Below, in pieces: positions 6,953 through 15,284 of a stretch of DNA of 64,000 nt (its first letter is position 1; every line of letters begins with the position of its first letter). The notes beneath the pieces are model-generated. The model was given only the letters and a program-made list of their open reading frames with translations. It did not search any database and was not told the origin of the DNA. The translations under genes and the position numbers were made by a program. Source of the DNA: Ruegeria atlantica (GTDB lineage Bacteria > Pseudomonadota > Alphaproteobacteria > Rhodobacterales > Rhodobacteraceae). The stretch lies in NCBI RefSeq assembly GCF_013032455.1, contig NZ_WQCF01000008.1:1-64000 (forward strand). The letters are read 5' to 3'.

Positions 6953-8653
6953 TTACGGAACAAAAGCCACAACCAACGGCCCCCAGAGTGTCAGGAAGAT
7001 ATTGGCCACGGCATAGGTCATGGTGAAGGCGGGTGTGGGCGTCGAGTTCCCGGCTTTTTCCAATAGTGTCGCAAAACCGGGATTACCCGAGCGTGATCCG
7101 GTCACAACCGCACAGGCCTCAACCGGGTTCTTGATACGCAGGGCGAAATAGTTGATCGGGAACTGCACGATCATGGGCATCAGTGTAACCACAACACCCA
7201 AAAGCAGCAGCGTGATCCCATATTCCTGGATTGCCTCCAATGCGGGTTTGCCTGCATTTAGGCCAACGACACCAACAAACACAGCCAAACCGAAACTCTG
7301 AAGGAAATTCGCGGCCCCGCGGTTAATACCGCCGATCTTGGGCCGCCGGATGCGCAAATAGCCGATGATCAACCCTGTAACCAGGCAACCGAGGCCGGAC
7401 CCCAAAGCCACCTTCGTTCCTGCTATGACGAAACTGATCTCTCCAATCAGATAGCCGATGGCCACGCCGATCCCCAATGCAATGAAATTGGTTACCGAGG
7501 CCGAAGGCGGCACATAGCCCGCAACTTTGGCAACCCGGTTCAGGTCGTCCTTGTGACCGACAATACTGACCTCGTCACCTGCGTGGATCTCTGTGTTGTG
7601 GAGGACGGGGACATCATGGCCCATACGGGTTATCTTTGAGATATGAACACCGCGCCTTTGATCCGCCGTCAGAGCCTCGCGCAACTCTGCCAAGGTTTTG
7701 CCGGTCAGTTTACGGTTGGTGACCACGACGTTGCGACGTTCCTCTACAACCGTCAGTTCAGGGGGATACTCTCCGATTTCACCACTAGCGCTCCCCTCGA
7801 ACTGGGTCAAAGTCGCGACGAGGCCGGAGACGACCACAATGTCTCCGACATTGACTACCGTGTCAGGGGTCGGATCCACAGGAGCGCCATCATGGAGCAA
7901 TCGTTCGACGATCAGATCGCCATTATAGCCGCTTTCAATGTCCTTGACGGGTTTTCCGGCAATGGTTGCATCGGCATTTACCTGATAGGCGCGGGCGTCG
8001 AACCGATTCATGGGAAGGAACTCACCTTCCTCTAATTTGCGACCGCCACCGCTGAGTTTCTGAGCCAGCTTAATTGCTTCCTGCCGCAGGTCGACACGCA
8101 TGATGATGGGAATGATGCTAACTGCCAATATCGGGCCGATTGAGCCGAAGATGTAAGTAACCGAGTATCCTACGGCGATGTTGGTTTTCAGCTTTTCCGC
8201 CTCATCTGCGGCGAGCCCAAGCAGATCGATAGCGTTTCCAGCGGTACCAATGATTGCAGATTGCGTCAGGCCGCCAGCGGCCAACCCTGCGGCAAGCCCT
8301 TTGTCCAAGCCAGCTAACCGAGCAACAACGATAACAAAAAACAACCCCCAGAGGGTCATCAAAAACGCGGCCAGTAACTTGGTCAGCGCAGTTCGGTTCA
8401 AGGCCGCAAAAAACTGAGGCCCACCATTGTAACCGACCATGAATATGAAGAGGGAAAAGAATACATTCTGAACATCGGTGCTAAGGTTGATACCACCGAT
8501 CTGGCCAATGAAGACCGCCACCAACAAAGTGCCCGCAATGCCCCCCAATTCGAACTTGCCGACCCGAAACTTTCCAACCCCGTATCCAAGACCCAAACAA
8601 AGAAACAGCGCCATGATCGGGAAGGCGCGAAGTTGTTCTGTAATCAATTCCAT
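6953..8653 (-). CDS. aspT: Aspartate:alanine antiporter
   Basis: A 566-residue inner-membrane protein of the AspT/AAEx family. It exchanges external aspartate for internal alanine. With AspD this exports one negative charge equivalent per cycle and consumes one cytosolic proton, so it builds proton motive force. Two hydrophobic halves with paired motifs (GIAGTLLVAVFIGQIGG, and LGCLVTGLIIGYL) flank a soluble middle with two TrkA-C-like segments (about residues 200-380). The C-terminal half contains GSRSGNPGF, typical of the family. The ATG at 8653 is preferred over the upstream 8695 codon because GGAG lies 8 bases before it and MELITEQLRAFPIM begins the family's usual N-terminus. Confidence 0.93.
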   Translation of the reverse strand: MELITEQLRAFPIMALFLCLGLGYGVGKFRVGKFELGGIAGTLLVAVFIGQIGGINLSTDVQNVFFSLFIFMVGYNGGPQFFAALNRTALTKLLAAFLMTLWGLFFVIVVARLAGLDKGLAAGLAAGGLTQSAIIGTAGNAIDLLGLAADEAEKLKTNIAVGYSVTYIFGSIGPILAVSIIPIIMRVDLRQEAIKLAQKLSGGGRKLEEGEFLPMNRFDARAYQVNADATIAGKPVKDIESGYNGDLIVERLLHDGAPVDPTPDTVVNVGDIVVVSGLVATLTQFEGSASGEIGEYPPELTVVEERRNVVVTNRKLTGKTLAELREALTADQRRGVHISKITRMGHDVPVLHNTEIHAGDEVSIVGHKDDLNRVAKVAGYVPPSASVTNFIALGIGVAIGYLIGEISFVIAGTKVALGSGLGCLVTGLIIGYLRIRRPKIGGINRGAANFLQSFGLAVFVGVVGLNAGKPALEAIQEYGITLLLLGVVVTLMPMIVQFPINYFALRIKNPVEACAVVTGSRSGNPGFATLLEKAGNSTPTPAFTMTYAVANIFLTLWGPLVVAFVP

Positions 8654-8708
8654 TCTGAAATCTCCAGGGTCCCAACGCCGGTCGTTTCTCCTCAAGATAC
8701 AGAGCCTT

Positions 8709-8738
8709 ACTGTATTGAAAACAAAAAAATTTAGACAA
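8709..8738 (-). promoter_or_regulatory. Possible promoter of aspT
   Basis: On the minus strand TTGTCT (8738-8733) and TACAGT (8714-8709) are spaced 18 bp, with an AT-rich spacer, about 55 bases before the aspT start. This matches a housekeeping-type promoter loosely. Confidence 0.3.
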
Positions 8739-9045
8739 CCGACGTCGTGCGGAGGTTTTAAACTACTCGGAACAAACTCTATTAAAGGGCAGGTGAACGT
8801 GGAACTTTAAAAGCTATTTTGGAATGCAGGTCACACCATCCACTCTTCGTCTTTTGTTAATGAGCCTTGGCCATTTCGATGGTTTCTTGGGTCAACTGGA
8901 AATCAAACACAATTTTTCGCTAATAAAAAAGTGGTCATCCAAGCTGGCAGCTTTTCCGCTGACCGGCTAAGTGCGCCTCAAATCTAATGTCTGCTTCGGG
9001 CTCTGAGCCGTCATTCGAAGTATCGGCGTGGATCGTGGTTTTCCT

Positions 9046-9154
9046 TACCCGGGGTATACGCGTGGCCGGGTATACCCCGGGTAGGAGGAGACTCTCCAAG
9101 TTACGTATCGTATACGTAGATGTCCTACGTAATGTAGCACGCCTATGTATACGT
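9046..9154. repeat. Palindrome-rich region between aspT and int
   Basis: A perfect 14-bp inverted repeat (9046-9059 and 9070-9083, arms TACCCGGGGTATAC and its complement, 10-nt loop) is followed by a run of TACGTA/GTATAC words. These include TTACGTA at 9101-9107 with its complement TACGTAA at 9126-9132, and GTATACGT at 9147-9154. It follows the integrase stop by a short distance on the minus strand and may be the integrase terminator plus protein-binding sites. The rest of the 8739-9182 gap shows no gene. Confidence 0.55.
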
Positions 9155-9182
9155 TTAAGGCGGGGAGTACGTGCCCAATACC

Positions 9183-10367
9183 CTACCTAACTAAACGGAG
9201 CGCCTGTTGGGGTTCCCGAACACCTACAAATGTATCAAGCCGTGCCGCGTTTTTCTCCGCCGCTTGGCGCACCGGATCATCGGCCAGATGCGCATACCGC
9301 ATGGTGGTTTGAATCTGACTGTGACCTAGCAACCGTCCGACCATCTGAATGGGCATTCCTGATGATACGGCGTTTGACGCGTAGGTATGGCGCAGGTCGT
9401 GAATACGGACATCATGCAGACCGGCCCGTTTACGTATACGACGCCATGGCTTTTGCAGGTCGGTGGCGTAGTAGCCGGAGATAGCCCCAGCAATGACGTA
9501 AGGGTTGTTAGCAAGCCGTGGAAGGGCGGTCAGAACCGCTCGGGCCGCTTGGGGCAGGGGAATGCGTCGCGCGCCTGTTTTGGTGTCTGGAAGCTCCATT
9601 CCTGCATCTGTGATGAAGGACCATTGCAGAGTCTGGATTTCACCGAGGCGACACCCGGTCAGGATGAACAACCGGAAAGCGGCAATGACAAATGGCGACT
9701 CCGAGCTATCCCGTTCCGCGTCTGTCAAAGCTTGCCCGAGTCGTTGCAACTCGTCTTGGCACAGAAACCGCTCCCGTTTTTCTTCGCGGTATTTTGGGAC
9801 ATGGCGACAGGGGTTTGATCCGTCAGGCCGCAAGCCCCAGATTTCCGCGAGATTGAACATCTTGGACAACACGCCCAATGTCCGATTGGCCTGATAGGGT
9901 TTGTCCCGGAATTTGTGGTGCAGTTCGGCTATGTCTTTTCGTTCCAATTCGACAACTTTGAAGTTGCCAATGGCCGGAACGATGAACAGATCAATCGCCC
10001 TGCGATACTCTCCTTGGGTGGACGCTTTGCAGCGTTCCTTAACGTGGGTGTCAAAGAACCGCTCACACAAGGCCGCGACCGTGGGAGCGCGGCGATGCTG
10101 GGCAATCTCTTCGGCGGGGTTCTCACCCTTTGCCACTTGCCCCATGAGTTCTTTTGCCAGCTTTCGCGCCTCGTCCACGGTGATCTTGCCATGTCGTCCG
10201 ATGGAAACGCGCCGTGTCCTTCCGCCCTTGCGATACTGTGCCTGATAGGTCTTGGCCCCGGAGGGCATGACGCGAACACCAAACCCGGCAATCTGGCTGT
10301 CCCAGACAAAGTAGTCTTTCGCCTCAACAGGCAGGGCTTCTACGGCGCGTTTGGTCAGTTTTGGCAT
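9183..10367 (-). CDS. P4-type tyrosine-recombinase integrase
   Basis: A 394-residue site-specific recombinase. The N-terminal DUF4102 domain (about 1-85, FGVRVMPSGAKTYQAQYR) is the arm-binding part, followed by a SAM-like core-binding domain (about 95-190). The catalytic domain has all active residues: Arg240 in TGCRLGEI, His323 and Arg326 in HDLRHTYAS, His349 in GHSQIQTT and the nucleophile Tyr358 in MRYAHL. It catalyses recombination between the tRNA-fMet 3' end and the element's attachment site. It is transcribed away from attR, which lies 180 bases upstream, with three putative arm sites in between. It appears intact. Confidence 0.95.
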   Translation of the reverse strand: MPKLTKRAVEALPVEAKDYFVWDSQIAGFGVRVMPSGAKTYQAQYRKGGRTRRVSIGRHGKITVDEARKLAKELMGQVAKGENPAEEIAQHRRAPTVAALCERFFDTHVKERCKASTQGEYRRAIDLFIVPAIGNFKVVELERKDIAELHHKFRDKPYQANRTLGVLSKMFNLAEIWGLRPDGSNPCRHVPKYREEKRERFLCQDELQRLGQALTDAERDSSESPFVIAAFRLFILTGCRLGEIQTLQWSFITDAGMELPDTKTGARRIPLPQAARAVLTALPRLANNPYVIAGAISGYYATDLQKPWRRIRKRAGLHDVRIHDLRHTYASNAVSSGMPIQMVGRLLGHSQIQTTMRYAHLADDPVRQAAEKNAARLDTFVGVREPQQALRLVR

Positions 10368-10395
10368 CCCTCATCCTTTCTCTGTCATCGCCCCG

Positions 10396-10424
10396 TGGAA
10401 GCATTGTGGAAGCAACTGGAAGCG
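10396..10424. repeat. TGGAAGC direct repeats, right end (putative integrase arm sites)
   Basis: Three copies of TGGAAGC (10396, 10407, 10417) are spaced 10-11 bp immediately upstream of the integrase start. They match the two copies at 139-157 near the other end, so they are candidate arm-type binding sites and could also mediate autoregulation of the integrase. Confidence 0.5.
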
Positions 10425-10544
10425 GTTCATGGCGTAAGAGGTAGGAGCGGAGCGTGTCGGCCGTCAATAATAAAACAACGATTCCAATAAGATAGGGTAA
10501 GTCAGCGTTTTCGGGCGTAGTTGGTGCAGGTAGGTGTAAGCTAT

Positions 10545-10619
10545 CTCATAACCTGAAGGTCAGAGGTTCAAATCCTGCTCCCGCAACCAATATTCTCGAT
10601 AGGATATCAAACACTTAGC
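10545..10619 (+). repeat. attR: truncated tRNA-fMet copy plus shared flank
   Basis: Bases 10545-10576 repeat 24-55 perfectly, and 10577-10589 repeat the acceptor end with three mismatches. GATATCAAACACTTAGC (10603-10619) repeats 82-98. The 5' part of the tRNA is missing and the T-stem no longer pairs, so this is not a functional tRNA. A small hairpin (AGCGC/GCGCT around 10617-10636) follows, as at attL. Confidence 0.88.
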
Positions 10620-11090
10620 GCACCTTGGGGCGCTTCCCGTGTTCGTAGCGCCGCACTTGGTGCCATAATAAATTGCCCATTGTTGTGGGGGTGTCTGAGT
10701 AAAATCACAGTTTCTGCTGCGGTCATCAGAAGGCTGTTATATTCGCCTGGTTCAAACGAAAACGCCGCAAAGGTTTCGGGTGTCCGTTTGTGGCAGGTTC
10801 TCGTTACGCTTTGTTCCAGCAACTTGTGCTGAATTTAGTTGGTTGCAAATATCGCGACCTGCCAGGACCAATAAATCCCTATTCGATACTCCTTCTTCCG
10901 TAGCTATCCTTTCTGACGGAATATTTAATGCTTAGTTTTGCAGCTCTTGGGGATATCTGCGTCGTGCCAACACAACTGAAAGCAAGCTTATTCAGTATCT
11001 GACGCGAATTTAGAAAACTAAAATCTCGTGCCGGTTTTCTAGGATTGCGAAAACCCTGCTATACCTCCTTTATCAATCGAAGGGGGCATT
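10620..11090. other. Gap between attR and the channel gene
   Basis: No credible gene is visible. A short minus-strand frame (10607-10822) has no family resemblance or ribosome-binding site. The sequence GCCAACACAACTGAAAGCA at about 10967 resembles GCCAACACAGCTGGAAGCA at 128-146 inside the island. An inverted repeat GGTTTT/AAAACC spans 11033-11055. Confidence 0.4.
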
Positions 11091-11417
11091 ATGAATTCAC
11101 TTAGAAGGATCACGCGAGGAATACGCATTGCATTCAAAGACGGTCGGGTAAAAGGAATTCTGGCTTTTACGGTCGGGATGATTTTGTGGGCTTCTGTCTT
11201 TTATCATTTCGTCGAAGGCTGGAGTTGGCTCGATTCAATTTACTTTTCGGTCGTCACAATTTCGACGGTGGGATTTGGGGACTTTTCACCCGAAACGGCT
11301 GCGGGGAAGATTTTTACGATGCTCTACATCATCGTTGGACTGGGTGTATTCGTAACCGCAGCAACCACCGTCGCTGACACAATCCTGTCGCAGGATGATG
11401 GGGACGAAGGCACCTAA
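11091..11417 (+). CDS. Two-helix potassium channel
   Basis: A 108-residue membrane protein of the Ion_trans_2 (KcsA-like) class. One transmembrane helix lies at about 22-42, a pore helix and selectivity filter at 60-67 (TVGFGD), and a second helix at about 75-95. The filter motif predicts a K+-selective pore, presumably working as a tetramer in the inner membrane. No regulatory domain such as RCK is attached, and the tail is short and acidic (QDDGDEGT). The ATG at 11091 follows GAAGGGGG. It stands alone, 168 bases before the AI-2E permease operon. Confidence 0.85.
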   Translation: MNSLRRITRGIRIAFKDGRVKGILAFTVGMILWASVFYHFVEGWSWLDSIYFSVVTISTVGFGDFSPETAAGKIFTMLYIIVGLGVFVTAATTVADTILSQDDGDEGT

Positions 11418-11432
11418 AACGGCGTGTTTCCG

Positions 11433-11449
11433 TGGTTTGTACAAATCCA
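11433..11449. promoter_or_regulatory. Near-palindrome upstream of the permease operon
   Basis: TGGTTTGTACAAATCCA is a palindrome with one mismatched pair, about 140 bases upstream of the AI-2E family gene. It is shaped like a dimeric regulator operator. No regulator gene is adjacent. Confidence 0.25.
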
Positions 11450-11585
11450 CAAGCCGCGGATTCGTTGAGTATCGGTGCGATTTCCCTGCATTTTTCAAGG
11501 CTCTACCGAACCAAAAATCCAAAAATATATACACATCGTGTTTTTTGAGTTTAAGTTTGAGGAAACAAAATGTGGGAGGGACGGA

Positions 11586-12665
11586 ATGGAAAAAACCCAG
11601 GACGCAAAGATCGTTGATCTTGCTATACGCTTACTTTTCCTTGGACTGTTCCTTTATAGCGCGCTGGTCATGGTTGCTCCGTTGGCCAGCGTGGTCATCT
11701 GGGCGACGATATTGTGCGTCGCGCTTTACCCAGTCTTTGAGTGGCTTCAAGGCAAGCTAGGTGGGCGAAAATCTCTGGCAGCGACGATCTTGGTCCTGTT
11801 GGGTCTTTTACTTACGCTGGGTCCGGTCGCAACGGCGGTGTCCGGTGCCGCCGAACTTGGGTCAGACTTTGCCGAACAGGCAGATCGCGGCGAACTGAAA
11901 ATTCCCCCTGCGCCCGAAGGCATCAAGGAGCTTCCGCTAGTTGGAAACAAGATTGCCGATGTCTGGACGATGTTCGAACGCAATCTGGACGGGGCGCTGG
12001 CAAAATACGGCGCGCAAATACTGGAAATTACCAAGTCTTTGTTCGGCAGAGTACTAGGAATCGGCATAGGGTTGCTGGGCCTTGCGCTGTCCGTCATCAT
12101 TATGGGCGCGCTTTTCAGCCCCGGGCCGAACCTGGTGCAAGGATTGCAACGTTTCGCCAACCGCGTGTTTGCCCCCCGTGGCGGAGAGTTTGTCACACTG
12201 GCTGGGGCAACGATCCGAAACGTCACCAAGGGGGTGATCGGTGTTGCAGCAATACAGGCTGTCGTCGTGTGGATTCTGCTGGCGGTTTTCGGCATTGGGT
12301 CGGCGGCAACGCTGGCTTTCGTGTGCCTGATCCTTTCGATCATCCAGATCGGCCCCGGTCTCGTCCTATTGCCGGTGGCTATCTATGCGTGGAGCTCCAT
12401 GTCCGGTGGAGCGGCCTTAGTGTTTACCATTCTGGCGATCCCGGTTGCCATCATGGACAGTTTTCTACGACCTGTTTTCATCTCAAAGGGTCTTGAGACG
12501 CCGATGTTGGTCATCCTGATTGGCGTACTTGGAGGGATGATGGCATATGGCCTGATTGGCATTTTCATGGGCCCGGTCCTGTTTGCGGTTTTCTATGAAC
12601 TGTTCAAGGTCTGGATCGACGAATCCCCCGATGCCTCGGAACCTGCCGAAGGAGCGGCGGAATGA
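11586..12665 (+). CDS. AI-2E family (PerM/YdiK-like) permease
   Basis: A 359-residue polytopic membrane protein of the UPF0118/AI-2E transporter family. Two N-terminal hydrophobic segments are followed by a soluble stretch (about 85-140, GELKIPPAPEGIKELPLVGNK) and then five or six more segments. The last carry the conserved GLETPMLVILIGVLGGMMAYGLIGIFMGPVL region. Family members have been proposed to export signalling molecules or act as Na+/H+ antiporters; no substrate can be assigned here. The ATG at 11586 is chosen for its GGAGGG site. The gene overlaps the next by four bases (ATGA), so it is translationally coupled to the HlyD-like gene. Confidence 0.88.
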   Translation: MEKTQDAKIVDLAIRLLFLGLFLYSALVMVAPLASVVIWATILCVALYPVFEWLQGKLGGRKSLAATILVLLGLLLTLGPVATAVSGAAELGSDFAEQADRGELKIPPAPEGIKELPLVGNKIADVWTMFERNLDGALAKYGAQILEITKSLFGRVLGIGIGLLGLALSVIIMGALFSPGPNLVQGLQRFANRVFAPRGGEFVTLAGATIRNVTKGVIGVAAIQAVVVWILLAVFGIGSAATLAFVCLILSIIQIGPGLVLLPVAIYAWSSMSGGAALVFTILAIPVAIMDSFLRPVFISKGLETPMLVILIGVLGGMMAYGLIGIFMGPVLFAVFYELFKVWIDESPDASEPAEGAAE

Positions 12666-13726
12666 GGAAAACGATCTGGACGACGCTGGCGGTCATACTG
12701 ATTTTCCTTGTCTGGTATCTGGTCGCAGATCGAAAAACGCCGTTCACCGGAAATGCCCGCGTGAAAGCCGTGGCGACACAGATTGTTCCGCAGGTCACAG
12801 GCACGGTTACCGAAGTTCTGGTGCAAAACGGTCAGGTCGTTTCGGCCGGCGATGTGCTGGTGCGGATTGACCGCCGCCCGTACGAGATTGAACGCGACAA
12901 GGCCGAAGCGGATCTTGAGGCGGCAACCCAAGAGGTCGGCGCGTCCTCGGCCGAGGTGAGTGCAGCACAGGCCAAACTGGCCCGCGCGCAGAGCGATCTG
13001 GACACGATGCGTCTGCAAACCGAACGTGTGTTCGCATTGGAAAAGAAGGGTCTGATTGCGGTCTCAAAGGCTGACGATGCCCGAGGGCAACTGGCTGAAT
13101 CCGAGGCCAATCTGGAAAACGCTGTGGCCGATCTGGAAAAGGCAAAACAGAGGCTGGGCGCAGAGGGTGTAGAGAACCCTAAAATTCAGCGGGCATTGGC
13201 CGCCCTTGCCGATGCAGAGCTGAACCTCGAATGGACCGAATTGCGAGCTCCGGCAACGGGGGTGATATCCAATCTGCTGATTGCCCCGGGAACGTATGCG
13301 CGTTCCGGTCAGGACCTGTTGACGTTCCTTGATGCAACCGATGTGTGGATCGAGGCGTATTTCACCGAAAACAACCTTGGCCGCGCCGCTGTCGGCTCTC
13401 CGGTCGATGTGGTTCTGGACATGCACCCCGGACAGATCGTTCCAGGTGTGATTGAAAGCTTCAGCGCAGCCGTGTCTCTGAGCGGTGGGGATGAACCCGG
13501 TCAATTGGCGAGTGCGCCCAGCACCAAAGGGTTCTTGCGCGAACCCGAGCGGTTCCCGGTGCGGATCGTTCTGCCTGGGTACGAAGCCGGCAGCACCGAA
13601 GATGATCTGCGGTTTCAGCTGAACGGGCAGGCGGATGTCATCATGTATCTCAGTGATAATTCGCTGCTGAACATGGTGGGCCGCGCCTATATCCGCGTGG
13701 TCTCAATCCTGTCCTATGCGTACTGA
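12662..13726 (+). CDS. HlyD/EmrA-type membrane fusion protein
   Basis: A 354-residue periplasmic adaptor. An N-terminal anchor helix (WTTLAVILIFLVWYLVA) is followed by a biotinyl-lipoyl half domain (IVPQVTGTVTEVLVQNGQVVSAGDVLVRID). A long coiled-coil hairpin (about 75-165, rich in Ala, Glu, Leu), the second lipoyl half (LRAPATGVISNLLIAPGTYA) and a beta-barrel domain (DVWIEAYFTENNLGRAAVGSPVDV) complete it. Such proteins link an inner-membrane transporter to an outer-membrane channel. It overlaps both neighbours, so the operon AI-2E permease / fusion protein / DUF2955 protein is probably one export system. Confidence 0.92.
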   Translation: MRKTIWTTLAVILIFLVWYLVADRKTPFTGNARVKAVATQIVPQVTGTVTEVLVQNGQVVSAGDVLVRIDRRPYEIERDKAEADLEAATQEVGASSAEVSAAQAKLARAQSDLDTMRLQTERVFALEKKGLIAVSKADDARGQLAESEANLENAVADLEKAKQRLGAEGVENPKIQRALAALADAELNLEWTELRAPATGVISNLLIAPGTYARSGQDLLTFLDATDVWIEAYFTENNLGRAAVGSPVDVVLDMHPGQIVPGVIESFSAAVSLSGGDEPGQLASAPSTKGFLREPERFPVRIVLPGYEAGSTEDDLRFQLNGQADVIMYLSDNSLLNMVGRAYIRVVSILSYAY

Positions 13727-14726
13727 GGACCGGAACTCAATCCTGCGGCTGGCGGTGGGCGTGACCGGTGTCTTTTCACTAGGGCTGTTTCTGGGCTGGC
13801 CGTTGGCAGTAGTGGGCGCAGTTTTCACCGCCTTGTTTCTGCAGGCTCCGGCGGCGTTGCCTATGGCCGCATTTGGTAAGTTGTTTGTGTTTTCGATTGG
13901 CTTGATGTTCATCTCCTTCCTCGTGTCGTCCATCTTTGCGCCATACCCGGTTGTCTTTCTGATCCTCGTGGCCATTGGGATCATCCTGTCGTTTACGTGG
14001 TCTGTTTCGGGGGCCGGGGTCTTGCCCGGTGTCATTGCCCTTATGGGGGCGTTGATGATTCCGAACCTTGTGCTGCAGTCGCAGGACCTGGCATTGGTAT
14101 TGGTGTTCTGGATTCCGTTGAACTTGTTCTTCGCGGGCTTTGTGTCCACGCTTATGTTTGTGATCATTCCTGCCGAGCCTCCGTCCGATGCGCAGAAAAA
14201 GGCAGAGGCAGCGCAGGACTTTGACCCGCATCGCCGGATATTTCGAATGGCGCTGGTCACCGTTCCTTTCGCCTTGGCGTTCTTCGTATCAGGTGCATCG
14301 GCGTTGCTGGTGCTGTTTTTCGTGGCACTGCTAAGCCAACAACTGGCGGCGATGCCGTCTGCGGGTAAAACCGTTGCCATTGCCATGCTGACGGCAAATC
14401 TTCTGGGCGCTGCGGTTTCGATCCTTTGTTATGAGGTTAACGTCATAGCACCGGTGTTTCTGACGCCGGTGCTGTTGTGCTTTTTCTTCTGCGTCACACT
14501 GGGCGCGTTGGGGAAAGCTCAGATCCCTCTGGCCGCTGCCGCAGGGTCAGCGATCACGACGGCTCTGATCGTCTACGGAGGCTCAATAGCGCCGTTTTCG
14601 GACGAGGCCGATGTGAAGAGTATCACGCGAGTATTGCAGGTCGCCAGTGCCGCAACTTTCGTGATCGTGGCCTATATCGTGGTGGATGAGTTCTGGCCCG
14701 AAAGGAGGCGCCAGAACCCAGCTTGA
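13716..14726 (+). CDS. DUF2955/FUSC-like membrane protein
   Basis: A 336-residue protein with about ten hydrophobic segments in two clusters (residues 10-150 and 175-325) around a charged cytoplasmic loop (PPSDAQKKAEAAQDFDPHRR). It resembles the DUF2955 family, which is usually encoded next to HlyD-type adaptors and is related to the fusaric acid/aromatic acid exporters (FUSC). It probably forms the inner-membrane pump part with the adjacent adaptor, whose gene it overlaps by 11 bases. The substrate is unknown. It converges on the gene at 14739, separated by only 12 bases. Confidence 0.8.
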   Translation: MRTEDRNSILRLAVGVTGVFSLGLFLGWPLAVVGAVFTALFLQAPAALPMAAFGKLFVFSIGLMFISFLVSSIFAPYPVVFLILVAIGIILSFTWSVSGAGVLPGVIALMGALMIPNLVLQSQDLALVLVFWIPLNLFFAGFVSTLMFVIIPAEPPSDAQKKAEAAQDFDPHRRIFRMALVTVPFALAFFVSGASALLVLFFVALLSQQLAAMPSAGKTVAIAMLTANLLGAAVSILCYEVNVIAPVFLTPVLLCFFFCVTLGALGKAQIPLAAAAGSAITTALIVYGGSIAPFSDEADVKSITRVLQVASAATFVIVAYIVVDEFWPERRRQNPA

Positions 14727-14738
14727 GGTCCGTGCGCT

Positions 14739-15122
14739 TTATGCGGTTTCCAGCACTTTGCGGGCAACGCGGAAACACTCCAAGGCCTGAGGCACGCCGC
14801 AATATATGCCGATGACGTGAATGATGGCGCGGATTTCCTCTTTCGAGACACCGTTTTTGATGGCGCCTTTGCAGTGGATTTCCCATTCGTGCATCTTCCC
14901 AAGCGCGCCGATCATCGCAAGGTTCATCATCGAGCGTGTTTTGGCGTCGATCACGTCGTCGCCCCAGCCGAACCCCCAGCACCAGGCCGTCATCGCCTCT
15001 TGAAACGGGCGGGTAAAATCATCGGCGGCCGCCAGGTTTTTTTCCACATACTCGGCACCAAGCGTGCCTTTGCGTTGCTCTAGCCCTTTTAGGAAAAGGT
15101 CTTCGTCGAAAATATCTGCCAT
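14739..15122 (-). CDS. Carboxymuconolactone decarboxylase family protein
   Basis: A 127-residue alpha-helical protein of the CMD/AhpD-like family, about the size of 4-carboxymuconolactone decarboxylase (PcaC). KTRSMMNLAMIGALGKMHEWEIHCKGAIKNGVSKEEI contains the family core and the conserved His of the EWEIH segment. The CxxC of AhpD-type peroxidase partners is absent, which favours a decarboxylase-like or unknown ring-chemistry role over a redox one. The start at 15122 follows GGAGACCTCAC. It lies downstream of the Rieske oxygenase on the same strand, 160 bases away with a hairpin between, so it may be a separate transcription unit. Confidence 0.82.
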   Translation of the reverse strand: MADIFDEDLFLKGLEQRKGTLGAEYVEKNLAAADDFTRPFQEAMTAWCWGFGWGDDVIDAKTRSMMNLAMIGALGKMHEWEIHCKGAIKNGVSKEEIRAIIHVIGIYCGVPQALECFRVARKVLETA

Positions 15123-15196
15123 GTGAGGTCTCCGGTTTTTGGCGCATCAGGTAGTGTTTGGGGCAGCGGGTTTAATACGTGTGATGTGGTTCGGCA

Positions 15197-15215
15197 CCCT
15201 CGCAAAGCGCGAGGG
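15197..15215. terminator. Hairpin between the Rieske and CMD-family genes
   Basis: A perfect 7-bp stem CCCTCGC / GCGAGGG with a 5-nt loop. Only a short GTTTA follows on the plus strand and there is no U-run on the minus strand, so termination strength is uncertain. Confidence 0.4.
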
Positions 15216-15284
15216 GTTTAAGCAAGCTGGGTGTTTTTCTCAGATACCGTCAACGATTATCGCAAGTGTCTAGAGGAAAGATCC

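Noticed and set aside
10545..10589. Second tRNA-Met gene
   Set aside because: Only the anticodon loop to the CCA end is present, the D-arm is missing and the T-stem no longer pairs; it is the attR duplication.
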